Source of the DNA: Anodontia alba
Taxonomy: Eukaryota > Mollusca > Bivalvia > Lucinida > Lucinidae
Reading direction: 5' to 3'
DNA: 64,000 nucleotides
NCBI GenBank assembly: GCA_964016985.1
Contig: OZ024828.1
Span: forward strand, 75,389,264 to 75,453,263
Shown piece after piece: positions 21,625 to 32,331 of this stretch. The stretch's first letter is position 1; the number at the start of each line of letters is the position of its first letter. Both the position numbers and the translations under genes were made by a program. The notes below the pieces were generated by a model that made no database searches, was not told the origin of the DNA, and saw nothing but the letters and a program-made list of their open reading frames with translations.

Positions 21625-21801
21625 GAATTTTAACCTGACAAATTCAGCAGATGACAAATTCATATTTTTTTTTTACTTTTACCAGAAAATAGGCTTTGAC
21701 ATTTCATGCATATTGTCTTCTAAAGAGACAAGTTGTATACTGTCTTCTAAAGAGACAAGTTGCATGCAATGTCAAAGCCTATTTTCTGGGGAAAATTAAG
21801 A
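21625..21801 (+). repeat. Family-E foldback, copy 6, left part, interrupted by C2
   Basis: AATTCAGCAGATGACAAATT, TTTCATGCATATTGTCTTC and TATTTTCTGGGGAAAATTAA. A 27-bp piece (GTCTTCTAAAGAGACAAGTT) is duplicated in the centre. Continues at 23442 with AAAAATATTCCAAAG after the cassette. Confidence 0.78.
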
Positions 21802-23441
21802 CAAGAGGCCCACGGGCCACGGGTAGCTCACCTGAGTGACATAGCCACTGCAGATATGCAGATGTGCAGAAAAATAGATTTTCAAGATGGCTGCCATGGC
21901 GGACATCTTGGATATCCGATTGGCACGATTTTAGCTATTTTTGATCTACAAGTCACCCCAATGTCTCCTACGAAGTTTGAAGTCAATTGGCCTTTCGGTG
22001 CAGGAGAAGAAGCTAAATATAGATTTTTTTCAAGATGGCGGCCATGGTGGCCATCTGGGATTTCTGATCAGAATGATTTTAGCTATATTTGATCTACAAG
22101 TCACCCTGATGCTTCCTACTAAGTTTCGAGTCAAGTGACTTTTGGGTTTAGGAGAAGAAGCGAAAAATAGATTTCCAAGATGGCTGCCATGGCGGCTATC
22201 TTGGATTTACGATCGGCATGATTTTAGCTATTTTTGATCTACAAGTCACCCAAATGCTTCCTACCAAGTTTCGAGTCAACTGGCCTTTCGGTTCAGGAGA
22301 AGAAGCGAAAAATAGATTTTCAAGATGGCTGCCATGGCGCCCATCCTGGTTTTATGATCGGCATGATTTTAGCTATTTTTGATCTACAAGTCACCCCGAT
22401 GCTTCCTACCAAGTTTGGAGTCAACTGGCCTTTCGGTCCAGGAGAAGAAGCGAAAAATTGATTTTCAAGATGGCTGCCATGGCGGCCATCTTGGATTTCC
22501 GATAGGCACGATTTTAGCTATTTTTGATCTATAAGTCACCCCAATGCCTCCTACCAAGTTTGGAATCAATTGGCTTTTGGGTTTAGGAGTAGAAGCGAAA
22601 AATAGATTTTCAAGATGGCGGCCATGGCGGCCATCTTGGATTTCCGACTGGCACGATTTAGCTATTTTTGATCTACAAGTCATCCTGATGCTTCCTAGCA
22701 AGTTTGGAGTCAATTGGCCTTTCGGTTCAGGAGAAAAAGCAAAAAATAGATTTTCAAGATGGCCGCCATGGCGGCCATCTTGGATTTCCGATCGGCACTA
22801 TTTTAGCTACTTTTGATCTACAAGTCACCCTGATGCTTCCTAGCAAGTTTGGAGTCAATTGGCCTTTCGGTTCAGGAGAAGAAGCGAAAAATAGATTTTC
22901 AAGATGGCGGCCATGGCGGCCATCTTGGATTTCTGATCGGCACGATTTTAGCTATTTTTGATCTACAAGTCACCCTGATGCTTCCTAGCAAGTTTGGAGT
23001 CAACTGGCCTTTTGGTTCAGGAGAAGAAGCGAAAAATAGATTTTCAAGATGGCGGCCATGGCGGCCATCTTGGATTTCCGATTGGCACGATTTTAGCTAT
23101 TTTTGATCTACAAGTCACGCTGATGGTTCCAAGCATGTTTGGAGTCAATTGGCCTTTCGGTTCAGGAGAAGAAGCGAAAAATAGATTTTCAAGATGGCGG
23201 CCATGGCAGCCATCTTGGATTTCCGATCAGAATGATTTTAGCTATTTTTGATCTACAAGTCACCCCGATGCTTCCTACCAAGTATCAAGTTAATTGGTCC
23301 AGGGGTGTAGGAGGAGTAGGCTTTTAAAGCAATTGTTGACGCCACACGCCGCACGACGCACGACGGACGAGGGACGACGGACGACGGACATTGACTGACC
23401 ACAATAGCTCACCATGAGCACTTCGTGCTCAGGTGAGCTAA
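21802..23441 (+). mobile_element. Cassette C2 (145-bp tandem repeats)
   Basis: The 5' end CAAGAGGCCCACGGGCCACG (stem GGCCC/GGGCC) is followed by GCTCACCTGAGTGACATAGC, almost as in C1. The 3' end has a GACGACGGACGACGGAC tract, then GAGCACTTCGTGCTCAGGTG (stem GAGCAC/GTGCTC) and AGCTAA. The interior is about ten copies of a 145-bp monomer. Inserted in an E MITE after GGGAAAATTAAGA. Confidence 0.9.
21878..23320 (+). repeat. 145-bp tandem array inside C2
   Basis: Monomer contains CAAGATGGCGGCCATGGCGG, CCATCTTGGATTTCCGATCG, TTTTGATCTACAAGTCACCC and GTTCAGGAGAAGAAGCGAAA. Spacing is exactly 145 bp over the last four units. Since 145 is 3x48+1, each unit moves to the next frame, which generates overlapping open frames of about 85 codons that are artefacts of the repeat. 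Monomers are about 90% alike by eye. Confidence 0.95.
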
Positions 23442-23464
23442 AAAATATTCCAAAGTTAATTTAC

Positions 23465-23640
23465 AGGTCTGTTTGATGCAGCTGAAAGACAAAATTAAAA
23501 GTGTTATGTGACATTATTTTTCCTTGAAAAGAACTTTAAAACTGTCTCCTAATTTGCATGAAAAGTCAAATCCTAATTTCTAGGAAAAAGTAAGAAAAAT
23601 ATCAATATGCCACCTGCAGAATTTACCCAGAGTGTGGAAA
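23465..23640 (+). repeat. Family-E-like fragment
   Basis: AACTGTCTCCTAATTTGCAT, AAAGTCAAATCCTAATTTCT and AGGAAAAAGTAAGAAAAATA then ACCCAGAGTGTGG match the right half of E. Its relation to the E copy split by C2 is unclear. Confidence 0.6.
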
Positions 23641-23734
23641 GTCATTAATCAAAACAAAGATACCAAAGATACATTAAGCAACCATTTAAATCACAATGTG
23701 AACTTCCCAAAATTTCTTCACAGTTTCTTTTACC

Positions 23735-23862
23735 ATACTTTTCACAATTAACTCACATTTTATCAGCAAAAAATATCACTGTACTTGCCATATTTCAAGA
23801 TAAGAATTTTAATTTCATGTTAGCTAACAACTTTGTTAAGTTTTGAACAAATGGGCCCTGAA
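23735..23862 (+). repeat. Family-K right-half fragment
   Basis: TTTTCACAATTAACTCACAT, TTATCAGCAAAAAATATCAC and GTTTTGAACAAATGGGCCCT match the right half of K. The left TIR is absent. Confidence 0.7.
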
Positions 23863-23939
23863 GTTTTCATGTATCAATCCCAAAACCTGACTGATCAAGT
23901 TCATTTGACTTCCAGTATATCATAATCAGATTTTTGATT

Positions 23940-24902
23940 AACATGCAGGTACAGGGGCAACATCCACACCAGTGGGCCCCCCTTCCAGATAGCTGGCTTG
24001 CTGCACGCATGGCAGAGCTCACACCAGATCTCCAGGTGTGTCTATCATGAGGGTTGATGTTCGAGAGCTTCCACTCTCTGCAATCCCTCTCTGTCAGCTG
24101 TTTCCATGTCATCTTGGGCCTCCCAGGCCCACGCTTTCCATCAACATGTAGGTCAAAGGCTGTCTTGATTGCACTATTGGAGCGTTCCACATGTCCATAC
24201 CATCGGAGTCTTCTCTCCTTCAGAATGAGGTCCAGATCCTCAAGCCCCACAAGTAGCTCATTGGACCTGGTGGTGACAATGTCTTGCGGTCTGACATTGC
24301 AGATCTGTCTGATCATTGCCCTGTCATTTCGCTGCAGACGCTTGAGGTTTGGCTTTGTCAATGGCCAAGTCTCGCTGGCATGGAGCATTGCGCTCCACAC
24401 ACAAGAGCTGTACACACGGCCTTATGTTTTGAAAGAGAGGTGGGGTGAAAAAAAAACTGGTAGCAGATCCTTGAACTTCTTCCAGACGGTTTTCACACGT
24501 GTTGTGGTTGAAAGTTCACAGCCACCTGCTGCTGAGAGCATGTCTCCTAGGTAGCAAAAGGAAGCTACCACCTCAAGCTTGTCAGGTCCGACCTGGACTT
24601 CATTCTGTGGTCTGCCATCCAAGGGGCGTGCAGTTCCCTGGCACTGTGTACATCTGTAGTCAGGGTTTTTTTTCAAACGCTTGAGCCCACTGCATTTCTT
24701 GTGCACCCAGTGCTTGCAGCCATTGCAGAAGATGCTGTTGCTGCCCACTCCAGTGTGACAGACGGTGCATGGAAACTTGCCTAAACTCTGCAGGAAGTCT
24801 AGTCCCATACCGCAGATCATGATCTTTGTCTTTCCTGCATTTACTCTCAGTCCTTTCTTCTCCATTGCTTCTTTCCATGTCAAGAGCCTCCTGACACATT
24901 AA
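23940..24902 (-). pseudogene. Dead non-LTR retrotransposon reverse-transcriptase fragment with PHD-like finger
   Basis: Read on the minus strand, one frame runs from near 24899 to 23940, broken by an in-frame TAA at 24422-24424 (between SFKT and GRVYSSC). A frame shift near its end turns the tail into cysteine-rich nonsense after LSGRG. Recognisable pieces: GLRVNAGKTKIMICG (late palm/thumb of a reverse transcriptase), CYLGDML and TTRVKTVWKKFKDL, then ETWPLTKPNLKRLQRNDRAM, LKERRLRWYGHVERS and GKRGPGRPKMTW, typical of the C-terminal part of LINE proteins. Between them lies C-x2-C-x10-C-x2-C-x4-H-x2-C-x13-C-x2-C (24641-24769), a PHD-type spacing. The catalytic palm, endonuclease and 5' part are missing, so it is a truncated, inactive copy. 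I cannot fix the clade. Confidence 0.85.
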
Positions 24903-25029
24903 ATGCTAACATACTCCATCCCCATCTAATGCAAGTACAGAAAGCCTTTACCAAATCAGTATCACCCACTCAAACTGCAGTTAAACCTTGGGTCTGCATT
25001 GTACACCATAGCTTCTGACATAAGGGAGT
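24903..25029. other. No feature recognised
   Basis: Short AT-rich flank beyond the retrotransposon fragment. I found no target duplication. Confidence 0.35.
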
Positions 25030-25185
25030 AATCAGAAAATATTTTTCTAATTCTTACGAAAACATATGGTATGGGTACTCATTAGTAGCATCTCATTCAG
25101 ATGCATGTACTGAATACCCACAGGACAATTTTGTGGTGAAAAATTTTGGTTGAAAAAATGCCTTATCTGGTTTGCTGAGGTATGC
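25030..25185. repeat. Family-F foldback, decayed
   Basis: AATATTTTTCTAATTCTTAC, GGGTACTCATTAGTAGCATC, GTACTGAATACCCACA and AAATGCCTTATCTGG. The arms pair imperfectly. Confidence 0.65.
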
Positions 25186-25382
25186 TCAGAAAAATAATTA
25201 TGCATAATACGGTAGCTTGATAGTTTTGAGTTTTTTATACATTTTTTTTTTACTTATTTTTTTTTCACCACAAAAGTACAAAAGCATGTAAGCACTTTAT
25301 TTAATGCAAGTTTATCAAAATTTCTTCAAAGAGATGCTAAAGACAATCTGAAGTACTGTGGGTGTGATAAAGATAGCAAGAT

Positions 25383-25575
25383 GCTTTTACCACTCTCTGG
25401 GCTAATTGAACAGATAACAAATTGATAACATTTTTCTGATTTTTCCCAGAAAACAGTTTTTGACATTTCATGCAAATTGTCTCCATTACATGAAATGTCA
25501 AAACCAGTTCTTCTGAGAAAAATAAAAAAAATATTTCAAAATGTTGTCTGCTGAAATTTTTACCCAGAGTGCTTA
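25383..25575 (+). repeat. Family-E foldback, copy 7
   Basis: TTTTACCACTCTCTGGGCTA to TTTTTACCCAGAGTGCTT. The centre lost part of one arm (ATGCAAATTGTCTCCATTAC). Confidence 0.82.
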
Positions 25576-25577
25576 GA

Positions 25578-26130
25578 CAACACCACCAAGATAATTAGAT
25601 AATTATCCACCATTCAGAAACTAGAGAACCCATTTTTCTCCTCATCCCTTCATAATCAGCAAATAAAACAGCCATAAACAGGAAGCTCTAAACAAGAAGA
25701 TAAGTTGGATGAATATTGGATGAATATTTCTTATAACCCTTAATGCTTAGCACGCTGGTCAAAATTTTCAGCATACGACATTGATTTTGTTTTCCAAAAA
25801 AAAAAAAAAAAAAACGATTTGACATTTTATGCAAATTGCCTCTAGTGGCGACAATTTGCATTAATTGCCAAAACCTGTATTCTGGGAAAAATTAGGAAAA
25901 GATTTCAAAATGTTGTCTGCTGAAATTTTTACTCAGAATACTAAGCCTGAAACAGACAACACATTAAACAGACAACACACAACAGATCAAGATAATAAGA
26001 TAATTATCAGAAATTTTTCAGAAATTAGAGTAAGATTTTTCTTCCAATCCCTTTCATAATCAGAAAATAAAACAGCTATAAAGGAACCTCCAAACAAGCA
26101 GAGAAGTTAAATGAATATTTCTTATAACCC
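25578..26130. repeat. Tandem segmental duplication, unit about 390 bp
   Basis: The spacer after E copy 7 (25578-25740) and the spacer after E copy 8 (25953-26130) are diverged copies: both have GATAATTATC, CCCTTTCATAATCAG-like, AATAAAACAGC-ATAAA, AGCTCTAAACAAG-like and GAATATTTCTTATAACCCTT. So an E copy plus its flank was duplicated in tandem, and a third E (26127) starts the next unit. Confidence 0.78.
25738..25945 (+). repeat. Family-E foldback, copy 8
   Basis: TTAATGCTTAGCACGCTGG to TTTTTACTCAGAATACTAAG, with a run of about 20 A residues replacing the middle of the left arm. Confidence 0.8.
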
Positions 26131-26370
26131 TTAACCTTTACCCCTCTCTGGGTTCAGCAGAAGACAAATTGGTGAAAGTTCTATTGCTGTTGTGCCTGGC
26201 ATAGAATAGATTCCTTCATAGAGGAGACATTTTTTGACCATGAAATGTTCCTATTTTCTTGTTTCTCCACGAAACTCAAATGGAACTTAAATGGAATCTC
26301 CTTATTGAGGTTTTTCTACTGAGTACACACAGCCTATGATATGTATCTAGATACCCTTCTTATTTAGCTA
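26127..26370. repeat. E fragment followed by degraded F foldback
   Basis: 26127-26190 has TTAACCTTTACCCCTCTCTG and AGCAGAAGACAAATTG (E left end). 26255-26370 has TTCTTGTTTCTCCACGAAAC and GAGTACACACAGCCTATG (F). Confidence 0.55.
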
Positions 26371-26547
26371 AAGCTATGTAAATATTTTCAAAAAAAACAA
26401 ACTTTTATGTTATGGGATCCCTAAACTTATTAAGATCCCACAACATTAATTATAAATACCTTTGTTTTCTCAGAAAATCATTATTGTTTATAACCTGTGA
26501 TATGAAGCACTAATCATACATATGTAATAAATACACCACACCAATCC

Positions 26548-26607
26548 TGTTGAAAATCCAAATTGACTATTCTGCGGGCTGCGGGTTGCGGGCTGCGGGT
26601 TGCGGGC
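26548..26607 (+). repeat. GC-rich TGCGGG tandem array
   Basis: CTGCGGGCTGCGGGTTGCGG repeated, preceded by GAAAATCCAAATTGACTATT. The same composite occurs in inverse orientation at 29518-29605. Confidence 0.8.
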
Positions 26608-26619
26608 CATATATAACTG

Positions 26620-27125
26620 CTGCCTTGTAATAAGGTCATTACACAAGAAAACTGAAATGATTAAATTTATACTTTTTTTTTGTTTTGTGTATAATACATC
26701 AACAGAATATGATCATTGAATACATGCACATGTATGTCTGTATGAAACTGATAGATAGCAAGATAGCAATGCCATAATTCTTTGGAATAGGTTATTATCA
26801 GGACATGTGGCTTTTACTGACCGCTTCATGAGAAAGTGTCCCCTTGGAAACATGTGACATGCACTTAAGGAAATACGGATCAGTCTTACTTGTATGCTCT
26901 GTGGATAGCCAGGCCAAGTAGCTACTGTATGCCATCATCAAAGACTCTGCTCTGATCAGCCTGCACAGATGATCAGTCTGATATGACGACTTATCGCAAA
27001 TCATCTTAAAGGTATATTTTCTCAAAATACTGCCCAGATATAGCTGAACGAAACAATGCAAACACTAATTTTACAAGGTTTATCATTCTATGAAAAAACT
27101 TTCAGACAAATTAAACCTATGAAAG
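26620..27125. other. No gene recognised
   Basis: AT-rich. The 26798-27061 minus-strand frame has no recognisable motif. CTGATCAGCCTGCACAGATG near 26950 resembles the GATCAGCCTG foldback at 56438. Confidence 0.4.
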
Positions 27126-27129
27126 TTTA

Positions 27130-27900
27130 CTAACAAGAGCTGTCAGCAGACAGCAAATGCTCGCTGGATGTAAGAGCTAAATACCCCTTTGGCTTATCGG
27201 GGGGAGGGGGGAGGGGGGGGGGGAAGGAGGTCATAATTGTCAATTGTGCTGCTGAATAAAACTTTGGACCCCTATAATCAGACTGAACATGAACCAAATT
27301 GAAATCCATCATATGGTTTTGAAATTTGAGCTTTTAAAAAGTTTTAACGTAAAACTTTAGCGTAAAATCTGTCTGTGACCTTGACCTTTCAGCCATAGTC
27401 ATAGGTGGGGGTATAGCTGAATAAAACCTCTGGACCTATAACCATCATCATACCGAATATAAACCAAATCAATCATATAGTTTTGAAATTATGACCTCAA
27501 AAAAATCTTAAAACATGAAATTTCAGTCTGTGACCTTTACCTTAAATGCATGGGCATAGACAGGGTATTGCTCGATAAAACTTTGGACCTCTATCTGTCA
27601 TCATGCAAAATCTGAATCACATCCATCATTTGGTTTGGAAAGTATGAGCTCTTAAAAACTTTAACGTAATACTTTATTTGTAATTTTTCAAAGTCTGTAA
27701 CCTTGACCTTAAGATTATGGGCATGGGCTGGGGTATTGCTGAAAGAAACTTTGGACCATTATATCTATCATCATAACAAATATGAAGCAAATCCATCATA
27801 CGGTTTGGAAAATATGAGCTCTTTAAAAACTTTAACATAATATTTTATTTGTAAACTTTCAAAGTCTGTGACCTTGACCTTAAGATCATGGGCATGACCA
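27130..27900 (+). mobile_element. Tandem-repeat cassette of another family
   Basis: Starts AACAAGAGCTGTCAGCAGAC, with hairpin GCTGTC-AGCA-GACAGC, then AAATGCTCGC. About four repeats of roughly 155 bp follow, each with CTTTGGACC-TATA, CATCATAC-AAAT, AATCCATCAT, GAGCTCTTAAAAACTTTAAC and GTGACCTTGACCTTAAG. Organisation resembles the C cassettes (5' hairpin plus tandem units) but the ends differ. An 11-G tract lies at 27212-27222. Confidence 0.72.
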
Positions 27901-28360
27901 ATTACTAAAGTATTTCTTCATGAATTTCATTTTTATTCCTAATATATTAGTATTGGGAATTAGTAATATGGGATTGTGAATGAGTGAAATTTGTTAATTA
28001 ATGACAGAGTTATGGCCCTTTTCAGTTTCTGAAAATTGGTTTTTGGCCTTCAGTTCCTTTACTTCTGGAACTATCTGAATGGAACTTCATGGATATATAA
28101 AGGATCAAAGGTTACATACTAGCACAAAAGCCACAACTCTGGTTGCTTTTGTACAAGAGTTATTTGCCCTTGACTCTTCTGCAAAACTTACTTCACATGC
28201 TTCAGACAAATAATTAGTAAGTTTCTGACATTCGTGCTTGTATTGTCTATTCTTGGATAGACTATTGTTTAAACGAAATTAACTTTTATCAAAACTTAGT
28301 CATCTTTGCTCTGAGTAATACTGCCCCACAGTGGCGGGGTATCATGCAGTGTTTGCAATG
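27901..28360 (+). repeat. Probable 3' portion of the cassette
   Basis: No clear tandem units. Near the end ATACTGCCCCACAGTGGCGG forms an imperfect stem with GGGGTAT. TTGACTCTTCTGCAAAACTT precedes it. The link to the preceding array is inferred from position. Confidence 0.4.
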
Positions 28361-29515
28361 CTTTTATTATTAAAGCACAAGGTACTACATTGTATTTACA
28401 ATGTTAGATTGTTAAATTTCCGTTATTATTACATTATCTTTTTCTTTCAAAATTGCAAAAGAAAAGTTGATTAACAAGACCAAAAAAATGAGGTAGCAAA
28501 AGAAAAACTGCAGTATGTTTACAGCAATCTTTCCTTGAGCTTTAACAGCATACGTAAGGAAGTGGAGGTTTAAGGGCGAAAAAATCCTTTTAAACCATAT
28601 TTTTATATTCTTCAACATTTTTTTTTATAGTGTTTTGCTTCAAACACTGGAAATGTTGTTAAGGTCGAAAGTAATTTTTGCCTACTAACACCTACCCCAA
28701 TTCCTCCCATAATAAGACAAAACAAAAAATTGTATCACTGGGCAGAGTCCTTTGTTCTTCTTTCTTTGTACCTTACTATATTTCATTTGTATATCAGTGC
28801 AGGACCAATGGAAAAACAGCTATGGAGAGTCTGATCAGTGTCTTCACTGTTTACTGCATACATATTTCATTACACCTCAGATGTTGTTTTTTTTTGTTTG
28901 TTTTTTTTCAATTTTTAGAATACTTACTGATACATGTAATGAACTTTTTTTTCTCATGGAATTGTATTTTAAGAAAGGAAAATATTTTTGCCTATCTACT
29001 CCCAGGAACATTCATAGGCTGGCAACTGCAAAACAAATTATTCAATAAGCCTGGCCTATTGACTGGTTCATCAGGACAAATCTTTCAAATTAAGTTAAAT
29101 TATTGCAGGTCTGCCTTTTTTCACCTGTCAGCATCTTGAACTTTGTTTTGGTCCTGAATGCCAGATAAGCTGTGTCATGAGAAAATATATGTTTCTTATG
29201 ATGTGACCCCACCACCCCCACCCCCCCTCTGCAAAGACCCAGCCTGGGACCTGCATATTTACCAAGTCTGATTAGAGATCTTGTCAGTTTTGTCAGGCAC
29301 AAGCTTTGATCAGGTTGGGAGGGTGCACAGGCTGTTCAGAGGCTCAGATAGTTGCACATATAATGCATATAGATTCTGTACTACAATGCACATGGTATTA
29401 ATAATTGTACATTGTTCTTTCTTTCCTTTTTTATTGGTGTAGGTGGCAGTGGGGAGGGGGGTAATAACAAAAATAACATTGATCACAAATTTTTGGCTTA
29501 ACATATACTATTGCA
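28361..29515. other. About 1.1 kb without a supported gene
   Basis: The longest frame here (28678-29139, 153 codons) is rich in F, L and C from T-rich DNA, overlaps a second frame equally open, and has no domain. TTTTTTGTTTGTTTTTTTTC tracts occur. I do not call a gene. Confidence 0.5.
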
Positions 29516-29517
29516 GG

Positions 29518-29605
29518 CAACCTGTGGCCCGCATGCCCGCAGCCCGCATGCCCGCATGCCCGCATGCCCGCAAAATAGCGATTCCATTGAAAATCACTAT
29601 CTAAC
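29518..29605 (-). repeat. GC-rich TGCGGG array, inverted copy
   Basis: GCCCGCATGCCCGCAGCCCG and further CATGCCCG units, followed by AAAATAGCGATTCCATTGAA. In reverse this matches 26548-26607 including the AT-rich flank. Confidence 0.8.
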
Positions 29606-30005
29606 TGTACTGACACACCACCTGCATGAACTGATAAGCCCCAAGAGGCTGCTAAGTGCTGGTCATTACCATATTAACTTGCCTGAAAATAAATCCAACA
29701 ACAGATGCCATTTTATACCATCAAGTACTTTGCAGTCTTCTTGATCTGTTCTCAGGTATCAACAAAAATGGACATATTGGCCAGACCAGATACTGGTTAT
29801 AAGCAAGCTGCTGGTCATGGTGTTTTACTCATTAATACCCTCTCTATCCCAAATGATATATTTATCCCTATATCGCTTGCTTGGAGTAAGCTCATCACAT
29901 GTGCAAGTACAGACAGACAATGGCTAAAATGCTCAATGGAGGAGCAAACACATTAGCCCACTAAGTAAAAGAACATCAAACAATCACTGAAAAGATAATC
30001 TGGGT
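29606..30005. other. No gene recognised
   Basis: Mixed AT-rich sequence before the satellite. The frame at 29705-29956 shows no motif. Confidence 0.4.
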
Positions 30006-30009
30006 TTGC

Positions 30010-31050
30010 ACTGTTTGCCATTCTATCAGCATCTTTAGGGACATCACTTGGTAGTCAAATCTGCCAGTACCTTTATGCACATCACTAGGTAGTCAAATCT
30101 GTCAGCATCTTAGGCATATCACTAAGAAGTAAAATCTGCCAGTACCTTACACATCATTTGGCAGTAAAATCTGTCAGAACCTTAGACACATCACTGGTTA
30201 GTCAAATATGCTAGTACCTTTAGGCATATCAACAGATAGTCAAATCTGTCAGTACCTTTAGACACATCACTAGGTAGTCAAATCTGTCAGAACCTTTATA
30301 CAAATCACTAGATAGTCAAATTTGTCAGTACCTTAGGAATATCACTTTGCAGTCAAATCTGTCAGTACTTTCTGTACAGCACTAGGTAGTCAAATATGTC
30401 AGTTCTTGTAGACACATCACTAGAAAGACAGTCAAATCTATCAGTACTTTTGGCACATCACTAGGTAGTCAAATCTGTAAGTACATTAGGCATATCACTA
30501 GGTAGTCAAATCTACCAGTATCTTCTTCACATCACTAGGTAGTCACATATGTCAGTACCTTTAGACATACCACTAGACAGTATAATCTTCCAGTACTTTA
30601 GGCACACCACAAGGCTGTCAAATCTGTCAGTACATTAGGCATATCACTAGGTAGTCAAATCTGTCAATATCTTTAGAAACATCACTAGGTAACCCAAATA
30701 TGTCAGTACCTTTAGGCACATCACTAGGTAGACCAATCTGCCATTACAGTTAGGCACATCACTAAGTTGTCAAATCTGTCAGTATAGGCACATCCCTAGG
30801 TAGACCAATCTGTCATTACACTTAGGCAGATCACTATATTGTCAAATCTGTCAGTGCACTTAGGCATAGCACTATGTTGTCAAATCTGTCAGTATAGTTA
30901 GGCAATTCAATATGTTGTCAAATCTGTCAGTACAGTTAGGTATATATTATTAGGTATTCCAATTTGCAAGTACACTTAGGCACATCACTACTTAGTCCAG
31001 TCTGTCAGCTTTTGGCGTATCACTAAGTAATCCAATCTGTCAGTACATTT
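30010..31050. repeat. Satellite array, about 39-bp monomer, roughly 26 copies
   Basis: Monomer: CACATCACTAGGTAGTCAAA then TCTGTCAGTACCTTTAGG. Copies vary by substitutions and 1-3 bp indels; the right part of the array carries a GTTGTCAAATCTGTCAGTA variant. Confidence 0.93.
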
Positions 31051-31450
31051 ATATTTTATAATTCCATCTAAATAGTTATAGCCATGGTCCTTCTACAAAA
31101 TATGTATAACAATTATCAAGACTCCAACAAACCCATTTCTTTACCACTGTTCCCTCTATTTGCAAACATTTCACTCCTTCACCTTGTAATATATCCCAAC
31201 ATCAGTCATCAATTATTGTGATAGATTTTCCAAAATTTGTATTGGAGCCAGTCCAGATGAGAGTGACTAGACTAATACCATTATCATTAGGTCTGCTGCA
31301 AGAAAACCTCCCTTACTGTAGTCTATATACAACCCAGACAGTCTGGTCACTACAACCTAGGAAAGGTGTATTTAGATATCAAAACTTACTTCCACTGATA
31401 TTTTTTTTTTTCTTTAGAATGCTGTCTGCTACAATTTTGGTATAAACATA
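31051..31450. other. No gene recognised
   Basis: Spacer between the satellite and K copy 2. The short frame at 31218-31445 has no motif. AGAATGCTGTCTGCTACAAT near 31417 resembles an arm of family P. Confidence 0.4.
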
Positions 31451-31695
31451 TGGGCCCAGTTGTTCAAAGTGTTGTTTGCTCAACGAGCTCGTTAAGGGTC
31501 ATTTCGTTAACTATTTTAGCAGATTCAATATACAATATTTTGATATTTTTTGCTGACAAAATGTGAGTAGCTTTGCACTGCAAAAGCTACTCACATTTTT
31601 TCAGCAAATAATTTCAGCGTATTTGCGTATCACTCGATGTAAATTTTAACGAATCGTTAACTAACGACATCGTTAGTTTTGAAAAACTGGGCCCT
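31451..31695 (+). mobile_element. Family-K foldback, copy 2
   Basis: TIR TGGGCCCAGTTGTTCAAAGT and TTTTGAAAAACTGGGCCC. The interior AAAATGTGAGTAGCTTTGCA / GCAAAAGCTACTCACATTTT is a better palindrome than in copy 1, so copy 1 looks internally deleted. Confidence 0.88.
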
Positions 31696-31871
31696 GTATT
31701 TTGAAACAATCTGTACAAAATATAAAATGTTAATAATAACACAATACAAAATTTAAGGATTAAAATGGAAGCAAATAATAACACAATACAAAATTTAAGG
31801 AGTAAAATGGAAGCACATAGTGCTTAGTTGGTTCTTCTCCTTAATGCTATTTTGATTGGGGCTTGAGGGGT

Positions 31872-32187
31872 TAACCCGATCCAGCCTTGCAACAAATTGT
31901 AGCAGACAACATCCTAGTTTTATGCCCCACCATTCGAAGAATAGTGTTACCCCTATCCCTTCGTCCTTCCCCGTCCACATCCGGCATTAGCAACTTGCAT
32001 TTAAGTTTTTCAGACGGGGGCATCCATGTCCTTTGGACACATTTCTAGTCAAAAAATTGTTTTTCCAAGAAAATAAGGCTTGGTGCCATGTGAATTGTCT
32101 GCCTAGCAGGTGATTCATATGAAATGCCAAAAAAAACCCAAACAGAATGTTCTCTGCTACAATTTTGAATGGCGCTTGAACGGGTTA
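31872..32187 (+). repeat. Family-P foldback, copy 4, with an insert
   Basis: TTAACCCGATCCAGCCTTGC at the left, GAATGGCGCTTGAACGGG plus TTAA at the right. At about 31920-32046 a foreign piece interrupts the left arm: TATGCCCCACCATTCGAAGA ... GACGGGGGCATCCATGTCCT. Confidence 0.75.
31920..32046. mobile_element. Short element with ATGCCCC/GGGGGCAT ends
   Basis: Starts TATGCCCCACCATTCG and has GGGGGCATCCATGTCC near its end. The inverted ATGCCCC pair suggests a small foldback. Its exact edges are unclear. Confidence 0.5.
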
Positions 32188-32331
32188 ATAGAACAATAAA
32201 AAAAAATATTGGTACAATATAGCCATCAAAACCGTTTACCTGGGCTTTAAATGACCAGAGTGTCTTGGTTGTCTACAGTATTGTTTTCTGACAAAGTAAG
32301 GCTTCAAGTAAAAGTATGAAACATAATTATT

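Noticed and set aside
22544..23327. Overlapping 60-90-codon frames with SKFGVNWPFGSGEEAKNRFS-type peptides
   Set aside because: They come from a 145-bp monomer (not a multiple of three), so the same peptide appears in all frames in turn; this is repeat structure, not coding.
24054..24554. Plus-strand 166-codon frame
   Set aside because: Antisense shadow of the minus-strand retrotransposon fragment, whose residues match known LINE motifs.
28678..29139. 153-codon open frame, the longest in its region
   Set aside because: Composition is F/L/C-rich from T-rich DNA, a second frame is equally open over the same bases, and there is no domain, splice context or codon bias.
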